Shown here: positions 54,333 to 62,685 of the stretch, piece after piece | Layout: each line of letters starts with the position of its first letter | How positions within the stretch are numbered: the stretch's first letter is position 1 | DNA from: Streptomyces sp. WMMC940 | GTDB lineage: Bacteria; Actinomycetota; Actinomycetes; Streptomycetales; Streptomycetaceae | Reading direction: 5' to 3' | Length of the DNA: 64,000 nucleotides | NCBI RefSeq assembly: GCF_027460265.1 | Contig: NZ_JAPZBC010000001.1 | Location: 2,383,501 to 2,447,500, forward strand | Made by a program: the position numbers and the translations under genes | Notes under the pieces: model-generated | Seen by the model: only the letters and a program-made list of their open reading frames with translations | The model's database searches: none | Told to the model about the DNA's origin: nothing

Positions 54333-55074
54333 GAGTGCCACACTGCCACGACCCCGAGCCTCCCGAGGAGCCACTCCGGAAATGGTCACACCCGAAATTT
54401 TCGGCACCCAGCCGTCCCCCGACCGCTGGCTGGTCATAGGCACGGCCGCGCTCGCCCTGCTCGCGGTCGTCCCGCACACGGCCTGGCGGCTGTCCCGCAA
54501 CGCGATCACCATCGCCCACGAGGGCGGGCACGGCCTGATCGCCCTGGTCACCGGGCGGCGGCTGGAGGGCATCCGGCTGCACTCGGACACCAGCGGGCTG
54601 ACGGTCAGCCGCGGCAGGCCGACCGGCCTCGGCATGATCCTCACGGCGGCCGCGGGCTACACCGCGCCGCCGCTGCTCGGCCTCGGCGGCGCCTGGCTGC
54701 TCTCCGCGCACCGCGTCACGCTCCTGCTGTGGGTCGCCACGGCGCTGCTGATCGCGATGCTGGTGATGATCCGCAACGCGTACGGGGCGCTCACCGTGAT
54801 CCTCACGGGGGCGGCGTTCCTCCTGGTGTCCTGGCTGACCGAACCGGAGGTACAGGCGGCGTTCGCCTACGCCGCCGTGTGGTTCCTGCTGCTCGGCGGG
54901 GTCCGCCCGGCCTTCGAGCTCCAGGCGAAGCGCCGGCACGGGGGCGCGCCGGACTCGGACGCGGACCAGCTCGCAAGGCTGACGCACGTCCCGCCCGCCA
55001 TATGGCTGTTCCTCTTCCATGCCGTATCACTGTGCTCCCTGATCGGCGGCGGTCGCTGGCTGCTCGGTCTGTGA
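54331..55074 (+). CDS. M50-family (M50B-like) membrane metallopeptidase
   Basis: 247-residue membrane protein with about six helices. RNAITIAHEGGHGLIALVTGR contains the HExxH zinc motif (His-Glu-Gly-Gly-His) in the second hydrophobic region near residue 63, as in site-2-type intramembrane proteases. The second-half LTVILTGAAFLLVSWL and the cytoplasmic tail GGAPDSDADQLARLTHVP are conserved in the Streptomyces proteins I recall. Substrate unknown. ATG 54331 overlaps the start codon of the divergent SRAP gene (shared CATG); ATG 54382, with GAGGAG upstream, is an alternative start. Confidence 0.85.
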   Translation: MSATLPRPRASRGATPEMVTPEIFGTQPSPDRWLVIGTAALALLAVVPHTAWRLSRNAITIAHEGGHGLIALVTGRRLEGIRLHSDTSGLTVSRGRPTGLGMILTAAAGYTAPPLLGLGGAWLLSAHRVTLLLWVATALLIAMLVMIRNAYGALTVILTGAAFLLVSWLTEPEVQAAFAYAAVWFLLLGGVRPAFELQAKRRHGGAPDSDADQLARLTHVPPAIWLFLFHAVSLCSLIGGGRWLLGL

Positions 55075-55129
55075 CCGGTCGGGATGTCCGGTGACCGGTC
55101 GGCGAACACCCGGCGCTCCGCGGGCCCAC

Positions 55130-55135
55130 TAAAGT
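55130..55135 (+). promoter_or_regulatory. -10 box TAAAGT for leaderless aroA
   Basis: TAAAGT ends 7 bp before the aroA ATG. Confidence 0.45.
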
Positions 55136-55142
55136 GAGGGCC

Positions 55143-56483
55143 ATGACCGAGAGCCCCGTGCAGACCGTCCTCTGGCCCGCCCCCCACGCGAGCGGGCCCG
55201 TCGATGCGACGGTCACCGTTCCCGGATCGAAATCGGTCACGAACCGTGCGCTGGTCCTCGCCGCCCTGGCCGCGGAGCCGGGCTGGCTGCGCCGCCCCCT
55301 GCGGTCGCGCGACACCCTGCTGATGGCGGAGGCGCTGCGGGCCATGGGTGTCGGCATCGAGGAGCAGGTCTCCTCCAGCTCCACCGCGACCGGCGGCCCG
55401 GACAGCGGCGAGGCCTGGCGGATCATCCCGGCCGGGTTGCACGGCCCCGCGACGGTCGACGTCGGCAACGCCGGGACGGTGATGCGTTTCCTGCCGCCGG
55501 TCGCCGCGCTCGCCGACGGCCCCATCCGCTTCGACGGCGACCCCCGCTCGTACGAGCGTCCCCTCGGTGGGGTGATCGACGCCCTGCGCGTCCTGGGCGC
55601 CCGGATCGACGACGACGGCCGCGGCGCGCTCCCGATGACCGTGCACGGCGGCGGGGCGATGGACGGCGGCGCGGTGGAGATCGACGCCTCCTCGTCCTCC
55701 CAGTTCGTCTCCGCCCTGCTGCTCTCGGCGCCCCGCTTCAACCAGGGCGTGGAGGTACGGCACGTCGGCTCGCGGCTGCCGTCCATGCCGCACATCCGGA
55801 TGACCGTGGACATGCTCCGTACGGTCGGCGCGCAGGTCGACGAGCCGGAGACCGGCGGCGAGCCGGACGTCTGGCGGGTCCGCAGCGGTGCGCTGCTGGG
55901 CCGGGACCTGACCGTGGAGCCGGACCTGTCCAACGCCCAGCCGTTCCTGGCGGCGGCACTGGTCACGGGCGGCCGGGTGACCATCCCCGACTGGCCCGAG
56001 CGCACCACCCAGCCCGGTGACGCCCTGCGGCAGGTCTTCACCGAAATGGGCGGTTCCTGCGAGCTGACCGGCGCCGGGCTGACCTTCACCGGCTCCGGCC
56101 GGATCCACGGCATCGACGTCGACCTGGGCGAGGTCGGCGAGCTGACCCCGGGCATCGCCGCGGTGGCCGCGCTGGCCGACTCCCCCTCGACCCTGCGCGG
56201 TGTCGCGCATCTGCGGCTCCACGAGACCGACCGCCTCGCGGCCCTCACCAAGGAGATCAACGAGCTCGGCGGCGACGTCACGGAGACGGAGGACGGGCTG
56301 CACATCCGGCCGCGCCCGCTGCACGGCGGGGTGTTCCACACCTACGACGACCATCGGATGGCCACCGCCGGTTCGGTCATCGGTCTGGCCGTCGACGGCG
56401 TGGAGATCGAGAACGTGGCGACGACCGCCAAGACCCTCCCCGACTTCCCGAGGATGTGGACCGACATGCTCGCCGGGAACTGA
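55143..56483 (+). CDS. aroA: 3-phosphoshikimate 1-carboxyvinyltransferase (EPSP synthase)
   Basis: 446-residue shikimate-pathway enzyme joining shikimate-3-phosphate and phosphoenolpyruvate. [20 protein letters not shown] near residue 29 binds the substrates, followed by [18 protein letters not shown] near 105, [18 protein letters not shown] near 180, [16 protein letters not shown] near 360 and [15 protein letters not shown] near 400. The PEP/glyphosate loop reads GNAGTVMRF rather than the class I GNAGTAMRP. Start ATG 55143 with leaderless geometry. rsgA follows 15 bp after the stop, so they are in one unit. Confidence 0.96.
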   Translation: MTESPVQTVLWPAPHASGPVDATVTVPGSKSVTNRALVLAALAAEPGWLRRPLRSRDTLLMAEALRAMGVGIEEQVSSSSTATGGPDSGEAWRIIPAGLHGPATVDVGNAGTVMRFLPPVAALADGPIRFDGDPRSYERPLGGVIDALRVLGARIDDDGRGALPMTVHGGGAMDGGAVEIDASSSSQFVSALLLSAPRFNQGVEVRHVGSRLPSMPHIRMTVDMLRTVGAQVDEPETGGEPDVWRVRSGALLGRDLTVEPDLSNAQPFLAAALVTGGRVTIPDWPERTTQPGDALRQVFTEMGGSCELTGAGLTFTGSGRIHGIDVDLGEVGELTPGIAAVAALADSPSTLRGVAHLRLHETDRLAALTKEINELGGDVTETEDGLHIRPRPLHGGVFHTYDDHRMATAGSVIGLAVDGVEIENVATTAKTLPDFPRMWTDMLAGN

Positions 56484-56498
56484 GCGGGACGGCACGAC

Positions 56499-57509
56499 AT
56501 GCGCCGCTACGGCAAGCACACCGACGAGGACGACGTCCGGGTCCGCCCCAACCGCAAGGGCAACCGCCCCCGAACCAGCATCCGCCCGAAGCACGAGGAC
56601 GCAGCCGAGGGCATGGTCCTGACCGTGGACCGGGGCCGTCTCACCTGCCTCGTGGACGACCGCACGGTCATGGCGATGAAGGCCCGGGAACTTGGCCGCA
56701 AGGCCGCCGTCGTCGGCGACCGGGTGGGTCTGGTCGGCGATCTGTCCGGCCGCAAGGACACCCTCGCCCGCATCGTGCGCATCGAGGAGCGCGCCTCCGT
56801 GCTGCGGCGCACCGCCGACGACGACGATCCGTACGAGCGGGTGGTCGTGGCCAACGCCGACCAGCTGGCGATCGTGACGGCCCTCGCCGATCCCGAGCCC
56901 CGCCCCCGGCTGATCGACCGCTGTCTGGTCGCCGCCTACGACGGCGGCCTGGAGCCGCTGCTGGTGCTGACGAAGTCGGACCTGGCCCCGGCGTCGACGC
57001 TGTTGGACCTGTACGGCGCACTGGACATCCCGTACGTCGTGACGTCGCGCGACGAGCTGTACGCCGGCGAGGCGGCGAACGTGGTGCGCGAACACCTCGG
57101 CGGCCGGATCACCGCGTTCGTCGGCCACTCGGGCGTCGGGAAGACCACGTTGGTCAACGCACTGGTGCCGGAGGAGAAGCGCCGCACGACCGGGCATGTC
57201 AACGCCGTCACGGGCCGGGGTCGGCACACCACCACGTCGGCCCTGGCCCTGCCGCTGGCGGGCGCAGGCGGCTGGGTGATCGACACTCCGGGCGTACGGT
57301 CCTTCGGGCTGCACCACGTCGATCCCTCCCGGGTCATCCACGCCTTCCCCGACCTGGAGCCCGGCACGGAGAACTGTCCGCGCGCGTGTTCGCACGACGA
57401 GCCGGACTGCGCCCTGGACGCGTGGGTGGGCGAGGGACACGCCGATCCCGCGCGCCTCTACTCCCTGAGGCGGCTGCTGGCGACCCGGGAGCGACGCGAG
57501 GGCGACTGA
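56499..57509 (+). CDS. rsgA: Ribosome small-subunit-dependent GTPase A
   Basis: 336-residue circularly permuted GTPase that assists late 30S maturation. An OB-fold (residues ~30-95, GMVLTVDRGRLTCLVDD) is followed by the permuted G domain. NADQLAIVTA and VLTKSDL form G4, GHSGVGKTTLVNALVP near residue 208 is the P-loop (G1), and VIDTPGVRSFGL is G3. A C-terminal zinc knuckle NCPRACSHDEPDCAL completes the protein. The first ~30 residues are a basic tail. Co-transcribed with aroA. Confidence 0.95.
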   Translation: MRRYGKHTDEDDVRVRPNRKGNRPRTSIRPKHEDAAEGMVLTVDRGRLTCLVDDRTVMAMKARELGRKAAVVGDRVGLVGDLSGRKDTLARIVRIEERASVLRRTADDDDPYERVVVANADQLAIVTALADPEPRPRLIDRCLVAAYDGGLEPLLVLTKSDLAPASTLLDLYGALDIPYVVTSRDELYAGEAANVVREHLGGRITAFVGHSGVGKTTLVNALVPEEKRRTTGHVNAVTGRGRHTTTSALALPLAGAGGWVIDTPGVRSFGLHHVDPSRVIHAFPDLEPGTENCPRACSHDEPDCALDAWVGEGHADPARLYSLRRLLATRERREGD

Positions 57510-57553
57510 ACCGGGCACGTTTGCGGGCAGCCTCGACCGGCAAGTGCATAATC

Positions 57554-57585
57554 GCACCAAGTGAGACGAAGCAGTCACTGGGTGC
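57554..57585 (+). promoter_or_regulatory. Leader hairpin upstream of sugE
   Basis: GCACCAAGTGA and TCACTGGGTGC form an 11-bp stem with one mismatch and a 10-nt loop, ending 28 bp before the sugE ATG. It could be a terminator for rsgA or a leader element; it does not match the guanidine riboswitch motifs I know. Confidence 0.4.
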
Positions 57586-57613
57586 GGGACTGGGGACGCG
57601 GGAGGCACTGACC

Positions 57614-57937
57614 ATGGCGTGGCTGCTCGTGATCGTCGCCGGATTCCTGGAGACGGGGTTCGCGATCTGCCTGAAGCTGTCCCACGGCTTCACCCGGCTC
57701 TGGCCGACCATCGCGTTCGCGGTCTTCGCGATGAGCAGCTTCGGACTGCTGACGCTCTCCCTGCGCAAACTCGACGTCGGCCCCGCCTACGCGGTGTGGA
57801 CGGGCATCGGGGCCTCGGGCACGGCGATCTACGGGATGATCTTCCTCGGCGAGGTCGCCTCGACACTGAAGCTCGTCTCGATCGGGCTGGTGATCGCGGG
57901 GGTCATCGGCCTGCAGCTCTCCAGCCCGGCCCACTGA
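57614..57937 (+). CDS. sugE: SMR-family exporter, guanidinium exporter (SugE/Gdx) type
   Basis: 107-residue four-helix small multidrug resistance protein. MAWLLVIVAGFLETGFAICLK contains the essential membrane Glu (residue 13). KLSHGFTRLWPTI and LDVGPAYAVWTGIGASGTAI are closer to SugE/Gdx proteins than to EmrE-type drug pumps, which suggests guanidinium export as an antiparallel dimer. ATG at 57614. The last 35 bp overlap the 3' end of the TetR gene on the other strand, its possible regulator. Confidence 0.9.
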   Translation: MAWLLVIVAGFLETGFAICLKLSHGFTRLWPTIAFAVFAMSSFGLLTLSLRKLDVGPAYAVWTGIGASGTAIYGMIFLGEVASTLKLVSIGLVIAGVIGLQLSSPAH

Positions 57938-58529
57938 GAGCCGTACGGACCAGCCGCCCCACTCCTTCCGCCGGGCCGGCGACCACGCAGGAGAGCGCCA
58001 GCCGCACCGCCAGCTCGCAGCGCTCCGCGGCCTCCGCCTCGCCCTCGTCCGTCCGTCGGCCGGTGCCCGGCTCCAGCGCGGCGAGCGAGCGGTCCCGTAC
58101 CGCGGTGACCAGTTCGCCGGGGGCGGGGTGACCGGCGTCCGCGCGCCGCTGGGCGGGGACGCCCGAACCTCCGGCGGACCGCGCGACGGGCCTCGGCGCC
58201 GGGAGCCGCTCGTGCCAGCAGCCGGTGAGCAGGGCGCGCAGCAGGGGGCGGGAGCGCGCCTCCGCCACCGTCCACTCGGCCAGGCGGACCAACTGCTCCG
58301 CGTCCCCGGCCCGCTCCGCGAGCACCCGGTCCACGCCCTTGAGGTACGAGTCGGCCTCGCGCCGCACCAGCGCCCGGGCGAGGCCGTCCTTGCTGCCGAA
58401 CTCGTTGTAGAGCGTCTGCCGGGAGACGCTCGCCGCCGAGGCGACGTCGACCATCCGGACGGCGGACCAGGGCAGGCCCGCGAGAGCGGTGAGAGCGGCG
58501 TTCAGCAGTGCCTCGCGCGCTGTGGGCAT
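57903..58529 (-). CDS. TetR/AcrR-family transcriptional regulator
   Basis: 208-residue repressor-type regulator. The N-terminal helix-turn-helix spans AREALLNAALTALAGLPWSAV to VASAASVSRQTLYNEFGSKDGLARAL (residues ~4-55). The C-terminal ligand domain is helical with an Arg/Ala-rich insertion around 125-145. GGAGG lies 6 bp before the ATG. Convergent with sugE (35-bp overlap) and divergent from hisN (170 bp apart). Ligand and targets unknown; sugE control is a guess from position. Confidence 0.87.
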   Translation of the reverse strand: MPTAREALLNAALTALAGLPWSAVRMVDVASAASVSRQTLYNEFGSKDGLARALVRREADSYLKGVDRVLAERAGDAEQLVRLAEWTVAEARSRPLLRALLTGCWHERLPAPRPVARSAGGSGVPAQRRADAGHPAPGELVTAVRDRSLAALEPGTGRRTDEGEAEAAERCELAVRLALSCVVAGPAEGVGRLVRTALSGPGWRAAGR

Positions 58530-58687
58530 GTTGGGCCTCCCGGGCGGGGCGCCTCCGGGGCCCCGCGGCTCTTCGCTCAGAGTTGACGCCCGGGCACCCA
58601 CTGTCAAGGGCGCCTGCGGCGGCCCGGTGCTCCACGGTCGGGACGGCCGGGGCCGGACGGGCCGAACGGGCGGCGACGGCCCGGGGA

Positions 58688-58693
58688 TAGAGT
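58688..58693 (+). promoter_or_regulatory. -10 box TAGAGT for leaderless hisN
   Basis: TAGAGT ends 6 bp before the hisN ATG. Confidence 0.45.
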
Positions 58694-58699
58694 GCGGAC

Positions 58700-59497
58700 A
58701 TGGCCGACTACCACGATGATCTGCGTCTCGCCCATGTCCTCGCGGACGCCGCCGACGCGGCGACCATGGACCGGTTCAGGGCACTCGACCTCAAGGTCGA
58801 GACCAAGCCGGACATGACCCCGGTGAGCGAGGCCGACAAGGCGGCCGAGGAGCTGATCCGCCACCAGCTCCAGCGCGCCAGGCCGCGCGACGCGATCCTC
58901 GGCGAGGAGTTCGGCATCGAGGGCACCGGCCCTCGGCGCTGGGTCGTCGACCCGATCGACGGCACGAAGAACTACGTCCGCGGAGTTCCCGTGTGGGCGA
59001 CTCTGATCTCCCTGATGGAGGCCGGCGAAGGCGGCTACCAGCCGGTCGTGGGCGTGGTCTCGGCCCCGGCGCTGGGGCGCCGCTGGTGGGCGGCGAAGGG
59101 CGCGGGGGCTTACACCGGGCGGAGCCTGTCCTCCGCGACACGGCTGCGCGTCTCGAAGGTCGCCCAGCTGTCCGACGCCTCGTTCGCGTATTCCTCGCTC
59201 GGCGGCTGGGAGGAGCGAGGGCGCCTCGACGGCTTCCTCGACCTGACCCGCGCGGTCTGGCGGACCCGCGCCTACGGCGATTTCTGGCCGTACATGATGG
59301 TCGCCGAGGGTTCGGTGGACATCTGCGCGGAGCCGGAGCTCTCCCTCTGGGACATGGCGGCGACGGCGATCGTCGTACAGGAGGCGGGCGGCACGTTCAC
59401 CGGCCTCGACGGGGTCCACGGGCCTCACAGCGGAAACGCGGCCGCCTCCAACGGCCTGCTGCACGAGGACCTCCTGGAGTACCTCAACCGGGGCTGA
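58700..59497 (+). CDS. hisN: Histidinol-phosphatase (inositol-monophosphatase fold)
   Basis: 265-residue magnesium-dependent phosphatase for the penultimate step of histidine synthesis in actinobacteria. Metal-site motifs are [10 protein letters not shown] near residue 73, [15 protein letters not shown] near 90 and [19 protein letters not shown] near 215. [19 protein letters not shown] is the N-terminal signature. The IMPase family also contains inositol and fructose phosphatases; the close similarity to Streptomyces HisN sequences that I recall favours histidinol phosphate. Start ATG 58700, leaderless geometry. Confidence 0.92.
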   Translation: MADYHDDLRLAHVLADAADAATMDRFRALDLKVETKPDMTPVSEADKAAEELIRHQLQRARPRDAILGEEFGIEGTGPRRWVVDPIDGTKNYVRGVPVWATLISLMEAGEGGYQPVVGVVSAPALGRRWWAAKGAGAYTGRSLSSATRLRVSKVAQLSDASFAYSSLGGWEERGRLDGFLDLTRAVWRTRAYGDFWPYMMVAEGSVDICAEPELSLWDMAATAIVVQEAGGTFTGLDGVHGPHSGNAAASNGLLHEDLLEYLNRG

Positions 59498-59622
59498 GCC
59501 AGGACCGCCCACAGCGGTTACCGGCCAGCGCGACCCGCGTGCTCCCCCCGCGGGCGCCGCGCCCCCTCTTGTTGCCCCGCCGAATCACTGCGACTCTGAG
59601 AGTCCCCCTATTTGTGAACTTG

Positions 59623-59648
59623 TGAATCCCTTCTCGTTGAAGGATTCA
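59623..59648 (+). promoter_or_regulatory. Leader hairpin directly before the CBS gene SD
   Basis: TGAATC-C-CTTC and GAAG-GATTCA form a 10-bp stem with one bulge and a TCGTT loop. It ends 2 bp before AAGGAGGT (59651-59658). Confidence 0.5.
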
Positions 59649-59668
59649 TCAAGGAGGTGGCTCCATCC

Positions 59669-60076
59669 ATGCTCGTCCGTGACGCCATGAGCACGGTGGT
59701 CCTCACCATCGGCCCCGCACACACCCTCAGGCAGGCCGCTCGGCTGATGGCCGCACGACGTGTCGGGGCGGCCGTCGTCCTCGACCCCGACACCAGCGGC
59801 CTCGGCATCCTCACCGAACGCGACATCCTCAACTCGCTCGGCGCGGGCCAGGACCCCGACCACGAATCCGCCTCCGCCCACACCACCACCGACGTCGTCT
59901 TCGCCGCCCCCTCGTGGACCCTCGACGAGGCTGCGGACGCCATGACCCACGGCGGCTTCCGCCATCTCATCGTGCTCGACGCCGCAGGACCCGTCGGCAT
60001 CGTCTCCGTGCGCGACATCATCCGCTGCTGGGCACCGGCCCGGCACCGGGCCGAGGCGACGACCCTCGCCGGCTGA
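59669..60076 (+). CDS. CBS-domain protein
   Basis: 135-residue cytoplasmic protein composed of one pair of CBS domains (Bateman module). MLVRDAMSTVVLTIGPAHTL with GAAVVLDPDTSGLGILTERD forms the first, and DVVFAAPSWTLDEAADAM with RHLIVLDAAGPVGIVSVRDI the second. Such modules bind adenine nucleotides or S-adenosyl ligands and regulate partners; no partner domain is fused here. The ATG at 59669 lies 11 bp after GGAGG; a GTG at 59657 is an alternative. A 10-bp hairpin abuts the SD. Confidence 0.9.
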   Translation: MLVRDAMSTVVLTIGPAHTLRQAARLMAARRVGAAVVLDPDTSGLGILTERDILNSLGAGQDPDHESASAHTTTDVVFAAPSWTLDEAADAMTHGGFRHLIVLDAAGPVGIVSVRDIIRCWAPARHRAEATTLAG

Positions 60077-60089
60077 CCGCGGACACCGC

Positions 60090-60131
60090 GAGCGGGCCGG
60101 ACCTCCCCCTCGGGCAGGTTCCGGCCCGCTC
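60090..60131. terminator. Bidirectional terminator between the CBS gene and katA
   Basis: Perfect 12-bp arms (GAGCGGGCCGGA and its complement) around an 18-nt loop. Confidence 0.65.
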
Positions 60132-60162
60132 TCCTACGGCAAGCGATCCAGCGCTGGTTCGG

Positions 60163-61614
60163 TCAGCCGCGCAGGGCCCGGACCACGGCCTCCAGCCGCT
60201 TGCCGAAGTCTCCGTCGGCCCGACGGAAGTTGCCGATCGCCCGCTCGGCGATGTCGTCCCGGGAGACCTTGGCGATGAACCCAGCCAGGTTCTCGACCAG
60301 ACGGCCCTTCTCGTCCTCGGACATCAGCCGATAGAGGTTGCCGGCCTGGACGAAGTCGTCGTCCTCGGAGTGGGACGGGGCCTCGTGGTCGCCGGTGGCG
60401 CCGGAGACCGAGACCGGCTCCCACAGCGGCCGGTCCGTCTGGAAGGGGCCGCCGAAGCTGTTCGGCTCGTAGTTCTTGGCGCCCTTGTGGCGGCCGTCGT
60501 ACAGAAGGCCGTCACGGGAGTTGGTGCGCGCCTCGGTGGCGCGCGGGCGGTTCACCGGCAGGTGGTCGGCGTTGATGCCGACGCGGTAACGGTGGGCGTC
60601 GCCGTACGCGAAGAGCCGGCCCTGCAGCATCTTGTCCGGGGACGGGCCGATGCCCGGCACGAAGTGCGCCGGCGAGAAGACGGACTGCTCGACCTCGGCG
60701 AAGACGTTCTCCGGGTTGCGGTTGAGCTCCAGCCTGCCGATCTCGATCGGCGGGTAGTCGTCGTGCGGCCACACCTTGGTGAGGTCGAACGGGTTGAACC
60801 GGTACGTCGCGGCGTCGGCCGCGGGCATGATCTGGACCTGCACCGTCCACGACGGGAAGTCACCGCGCTCGATGGCCTCGCGCAGGTCGCGCTGGTGACT
60901 GTCCGGGTCCTCACCCGCCAGCCTGTTGGCCTCGGCCTGGGTGAGGTTCCTGATGCCCTGATCGGTCTTGAAGTGGTACTTGACCCAGAAGACCTCGCCG
61001 GCCTCGTTGCTCCACTGGTAGGTGTGCGAGCCGTAGCCGTTCATGTGCCGGTAGGAGGCGGGGATCCCGCGGTCGCCGAACAGCCAGGTCACCTGGTGGG
61101 TCGACTCGGGCGACAGGCCCCAGAAGTCCCAGACGTTGTCCGCCTCCTGACTCCCCGTGTACGGGTCGCGCTTCTGCGTGTGGATGAAGTCCGGGAACTT
61201 GATGGCGTCCCTGATGAAGAACACCGGGGTGTTGTTGCCGACGAGGTCGTAGTTGCCCTCCTCGGTGTAGAACTTCAGCGCGAAACCGCGGGGGTCACGG
61301 ACGGCGTCGGCGGCGCCGAGGTTGCCCGCCACGGTGGAGAAGCGCAGGAACGTCCCGGTCTGCTTGCCGACCTCGGAGAGGAACTTCGCCCGGGTGTAGC
61401 GGGTGACGTCCGCGGTCACCGTGAACGTGCCGTAGGCACCGGCGCCGCGGGCGTGGACCACCCTCTCCGGGATGCGCTCGCGGTTGAAGTGCGCGAGCTT
61501 CTCGAGCAGCAGCTGGTCCTGCACCAGGACCGGTCCGCCGGCGCCCGCGGTCTCGCTGTTCTGGTTGTCGGCGACCGGCGCGCCGGCCTCCGTGGTGAGC
61601 GGTCCCTGCGTCAC
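60163..61614 (-). CDS. katA: Monofunctional haem catalase
   Basis: 483-residue clade 3-type catalase that breaks hydrogen peroxide to water and oxygen. The distal His lies in [13 protein letters not shown] near residue 46, the Asn in [15 protein letters not shown] near 118, and the proximal Tyr ligand in [14 protein letters not shown] near 328. NADPH-site residues fit the small-subunit class. The GTG at 61614 ([14 protein letters not shown]) has GGAGG 5 bp upstream and matches S. coelicolor KatA; longer frames are rejected. Divergent from catR, which should repress it via the operator at 61688-61700. Confidence 0.97.
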   Translation of the reverse strand: MTQGPLTTEAGAPVADNQNSETAGAGGPVLVQDQLLLEKLAHFNRERIPERVVHARGAGAYGTFTVTADVTRYTRAKFLSEVGKQTGTFLRFSTVAGNLGAADAVRDPRGFALKFYTEEGNYDLVGNNTPVFFIRDAIKFPDFIHTQKRDPYTGSQEADNVWDFWGLSPESTHQVTWLFGDRGIPASYRHMNGYGSHTYQWSNEAGEVFWVKYHFKTDQGIRNLTQAEANRLAGEDPDSHQRDLREAIERGDFPSWTVQVQIMPAADAATYRFNPFDLTKVWPHDDYPPIEIGRLELNRNPENVFAEVEQSVFSPAHFVPGIGPSPDKMLQGRLFAYGDAHRYRVGINADHLPVNRPRATEARTNSRDGLLYDGRHKGAKNYEPNSFGGPFQTDRPLWEPVSVSGATGDHEAPSHSEDDDFVQAGNLYRLMSEDEKGRLVENLAGFIAKVSRDDIAERAIGNFRRADGDFGKRLEAVVRALRG

Positions 61615-61678
61615 GTGCGCCTCCTGCGAAAACTGCGTCATTCCCGGCCAGTCCTGTCCTTGGCCAATGATGGTTTCG

Positions 61679-61706
61679 ATCCTACAATGGACTTTGTCCA
61701 AGTCAA
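61679..61706 (-). promoter_or_regulatory. katA promoter with CatR operator in the spacer
   Basis: On the minus strand TTGACT (61706-61701) and TAGGAT (61684-61679) are 16 bp apart. The spacer contains TGGAC TTT GTCCA (61688-61700), a perfect palindrome and the likely CatR box. Confidence 0.75.
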
Positions 61707-61753
61707 GCAGACATCCAAACTCACATCCGTTCGGGGTCGGCTCCCCCGACTGT

Positions 61754-61759
61754 TAGGCT
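61754..61759 (+). promoter_or_regulatory. -10 box TAGGCT for leaderless catR
   Basis: TAGGCT ends 7 bp before the catR ATG. Confidence 0.45.
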
Positions 61760-61766
61760 GATACAC

Positions 61767-62192
61767 ATGAGCGACCTGTTGGAACGACTGCGCGGACGCG
61801 GCTGGCGTATGACCGCGCAGCGGCGCGTCGTGGCCGAGGTCCTCGACGGTGAGCACGTCCATCTGACCGCCGACGAGGTACACGCACGTGCCGTCGAACG
61901 GCTGCCGGAGATCTCCCGGGCCACGGTGTACAACACACTGGGTGAGCTCGTCTCACTGGGCGAGGTCCTGGAAGTGGCCACGGACCACCGCGCCAAGCGC
62001 TATGACCCGAACGCCCACCGTCCGCACCAGCACCTGGTCTGCGCGCGCTGCGGCGCGATCCGCGACGTGCACCCCGGCGGCAATCCGCTCTCGGACCTGC
62101 CCGACTCGGAGCGCTTCGGCTTCACGATCTCGGACGTCGAGGTCACGTACCGGGGCATCTGCCCGAACTGCGCGAGCGCCCAGGTGCACTGA
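61767..62192 (+). CDS. catR: Fur-family peroxide-sensing repressor CatR
   Basis: 141-residue PerR/FurA-like regulator. The winged helix covers LLERLRGRGWRMTAQRRVV to SRATVYNTLGELVSLGEV. The dimerisation part has metal ligands in HRPHQHLVCARCGAIRDV, and a second Cys pair in GICPNCASAQVH for structural zinc. In S. coelicolor CatR represses katA and itself until thiols are oxidised by peroxide. ATG at 61767 with leaderless promoter geometry; divergent from katA. Confidence 0.95.
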   Translation: MSDLLERLRGRGWRMTAQRRVVAEVLDGEHVHLTADEVHARAVERLPEISRATVYNTLGELVSLGEVLEVATDHRAKRYDPNAHRPHQHLVCARCGAIRDVHPGGNPLSDLPDSERFGFTISDVEVTYRGICPNCASAQVH

Positions 62193-62208
62193 CCCGCGGG
62201 ATCGTTCA

Positions 62209-62226
62209 CGCGGGGCGGGCCCCGCG
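62209..62226 (+). terminator. Terminator after catR
   Basis: CGCGGGG CGGG CCCCGCG hairpin, 17 bp after the catR stop. The following ~250 bp hold no recognisable gene. Confidence 0.6.
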
Positions 62227-62477
62227 GTCGTTCGCCGGGCGGGACGGCGCACGATCCGCCCGCCTCTCCGCCTTGGGCCTCCGGGACGTCCTCCACGTCC
62301 GGGCACCCCGTTGCCGTCGGACGTCCGGGGCTCCTCGCTGCACCGCGTCCGACAGCCGGCAGCCGCCCTGCTCGGCCGCGCGAGGTCCAGCTCGCGCCGG
62401 CCGTAACCGGTGGACGCGACCTGTCGGGTCGGCCTCCTCGCCCGAGCCGCCGTGCTGAGAAAACCGCCGGAGAACAC

Positions 62478-62510
62478 CGATGGCCCGGATCCACTGGATC
62501 CGGGCCATCG
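62478..62510 (-). terminator. Terminator of the tRNA gene
   Basis: Perfect 15-bp stem with an ACT loop, 9 bp beyond the tRNA 3' end. Confidence 0.75.
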
Positions 62511-62518
62511 GCCTTCAG

Positions 62519-62592
62519 TAGCGGGGACAGGATTTGAACCTGCGACCTCTGGGTTATGAGCCCAGCGAGCTACCGAGCTGCTCCACCCCGCG
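62519..62592 (-). tRNA. Initiator tRNA-fMet (CAT)
   Basis: 74-nt cloverleaf on the minus strand with anticodon CAT (in GGGCTCATAACCC) and a normal T loop (GGTTCAAATCC). Two initiator hallmarks are visible: three consecutive G:C pairs at the base of the anticodon stem and an unpaired first position (C1 opposite U72). The 3' CCA is not encoded. It serves translation initiation with formyl-methionine. Confidence 0.95.
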
Positions 62593-62685
62593 TCGGTGAA
62601 CCCAACAGTACGTCACCGCGCGGACCAGAGCAAATCCATATCCGTTCAGCCGTTCGGGCTGGTGAGCGGGGTGACACGCCCTCCC

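Noticed and set aside
54867..57608. Open frame of 913 codons on the minus strand
   Set aside because: It lies antisense to aroA, rsgA and sugE, which carry clear family motifs. Its product is low-complexity Arg/Gly/Val and matches no family; this is a high-G+C shadow frame.
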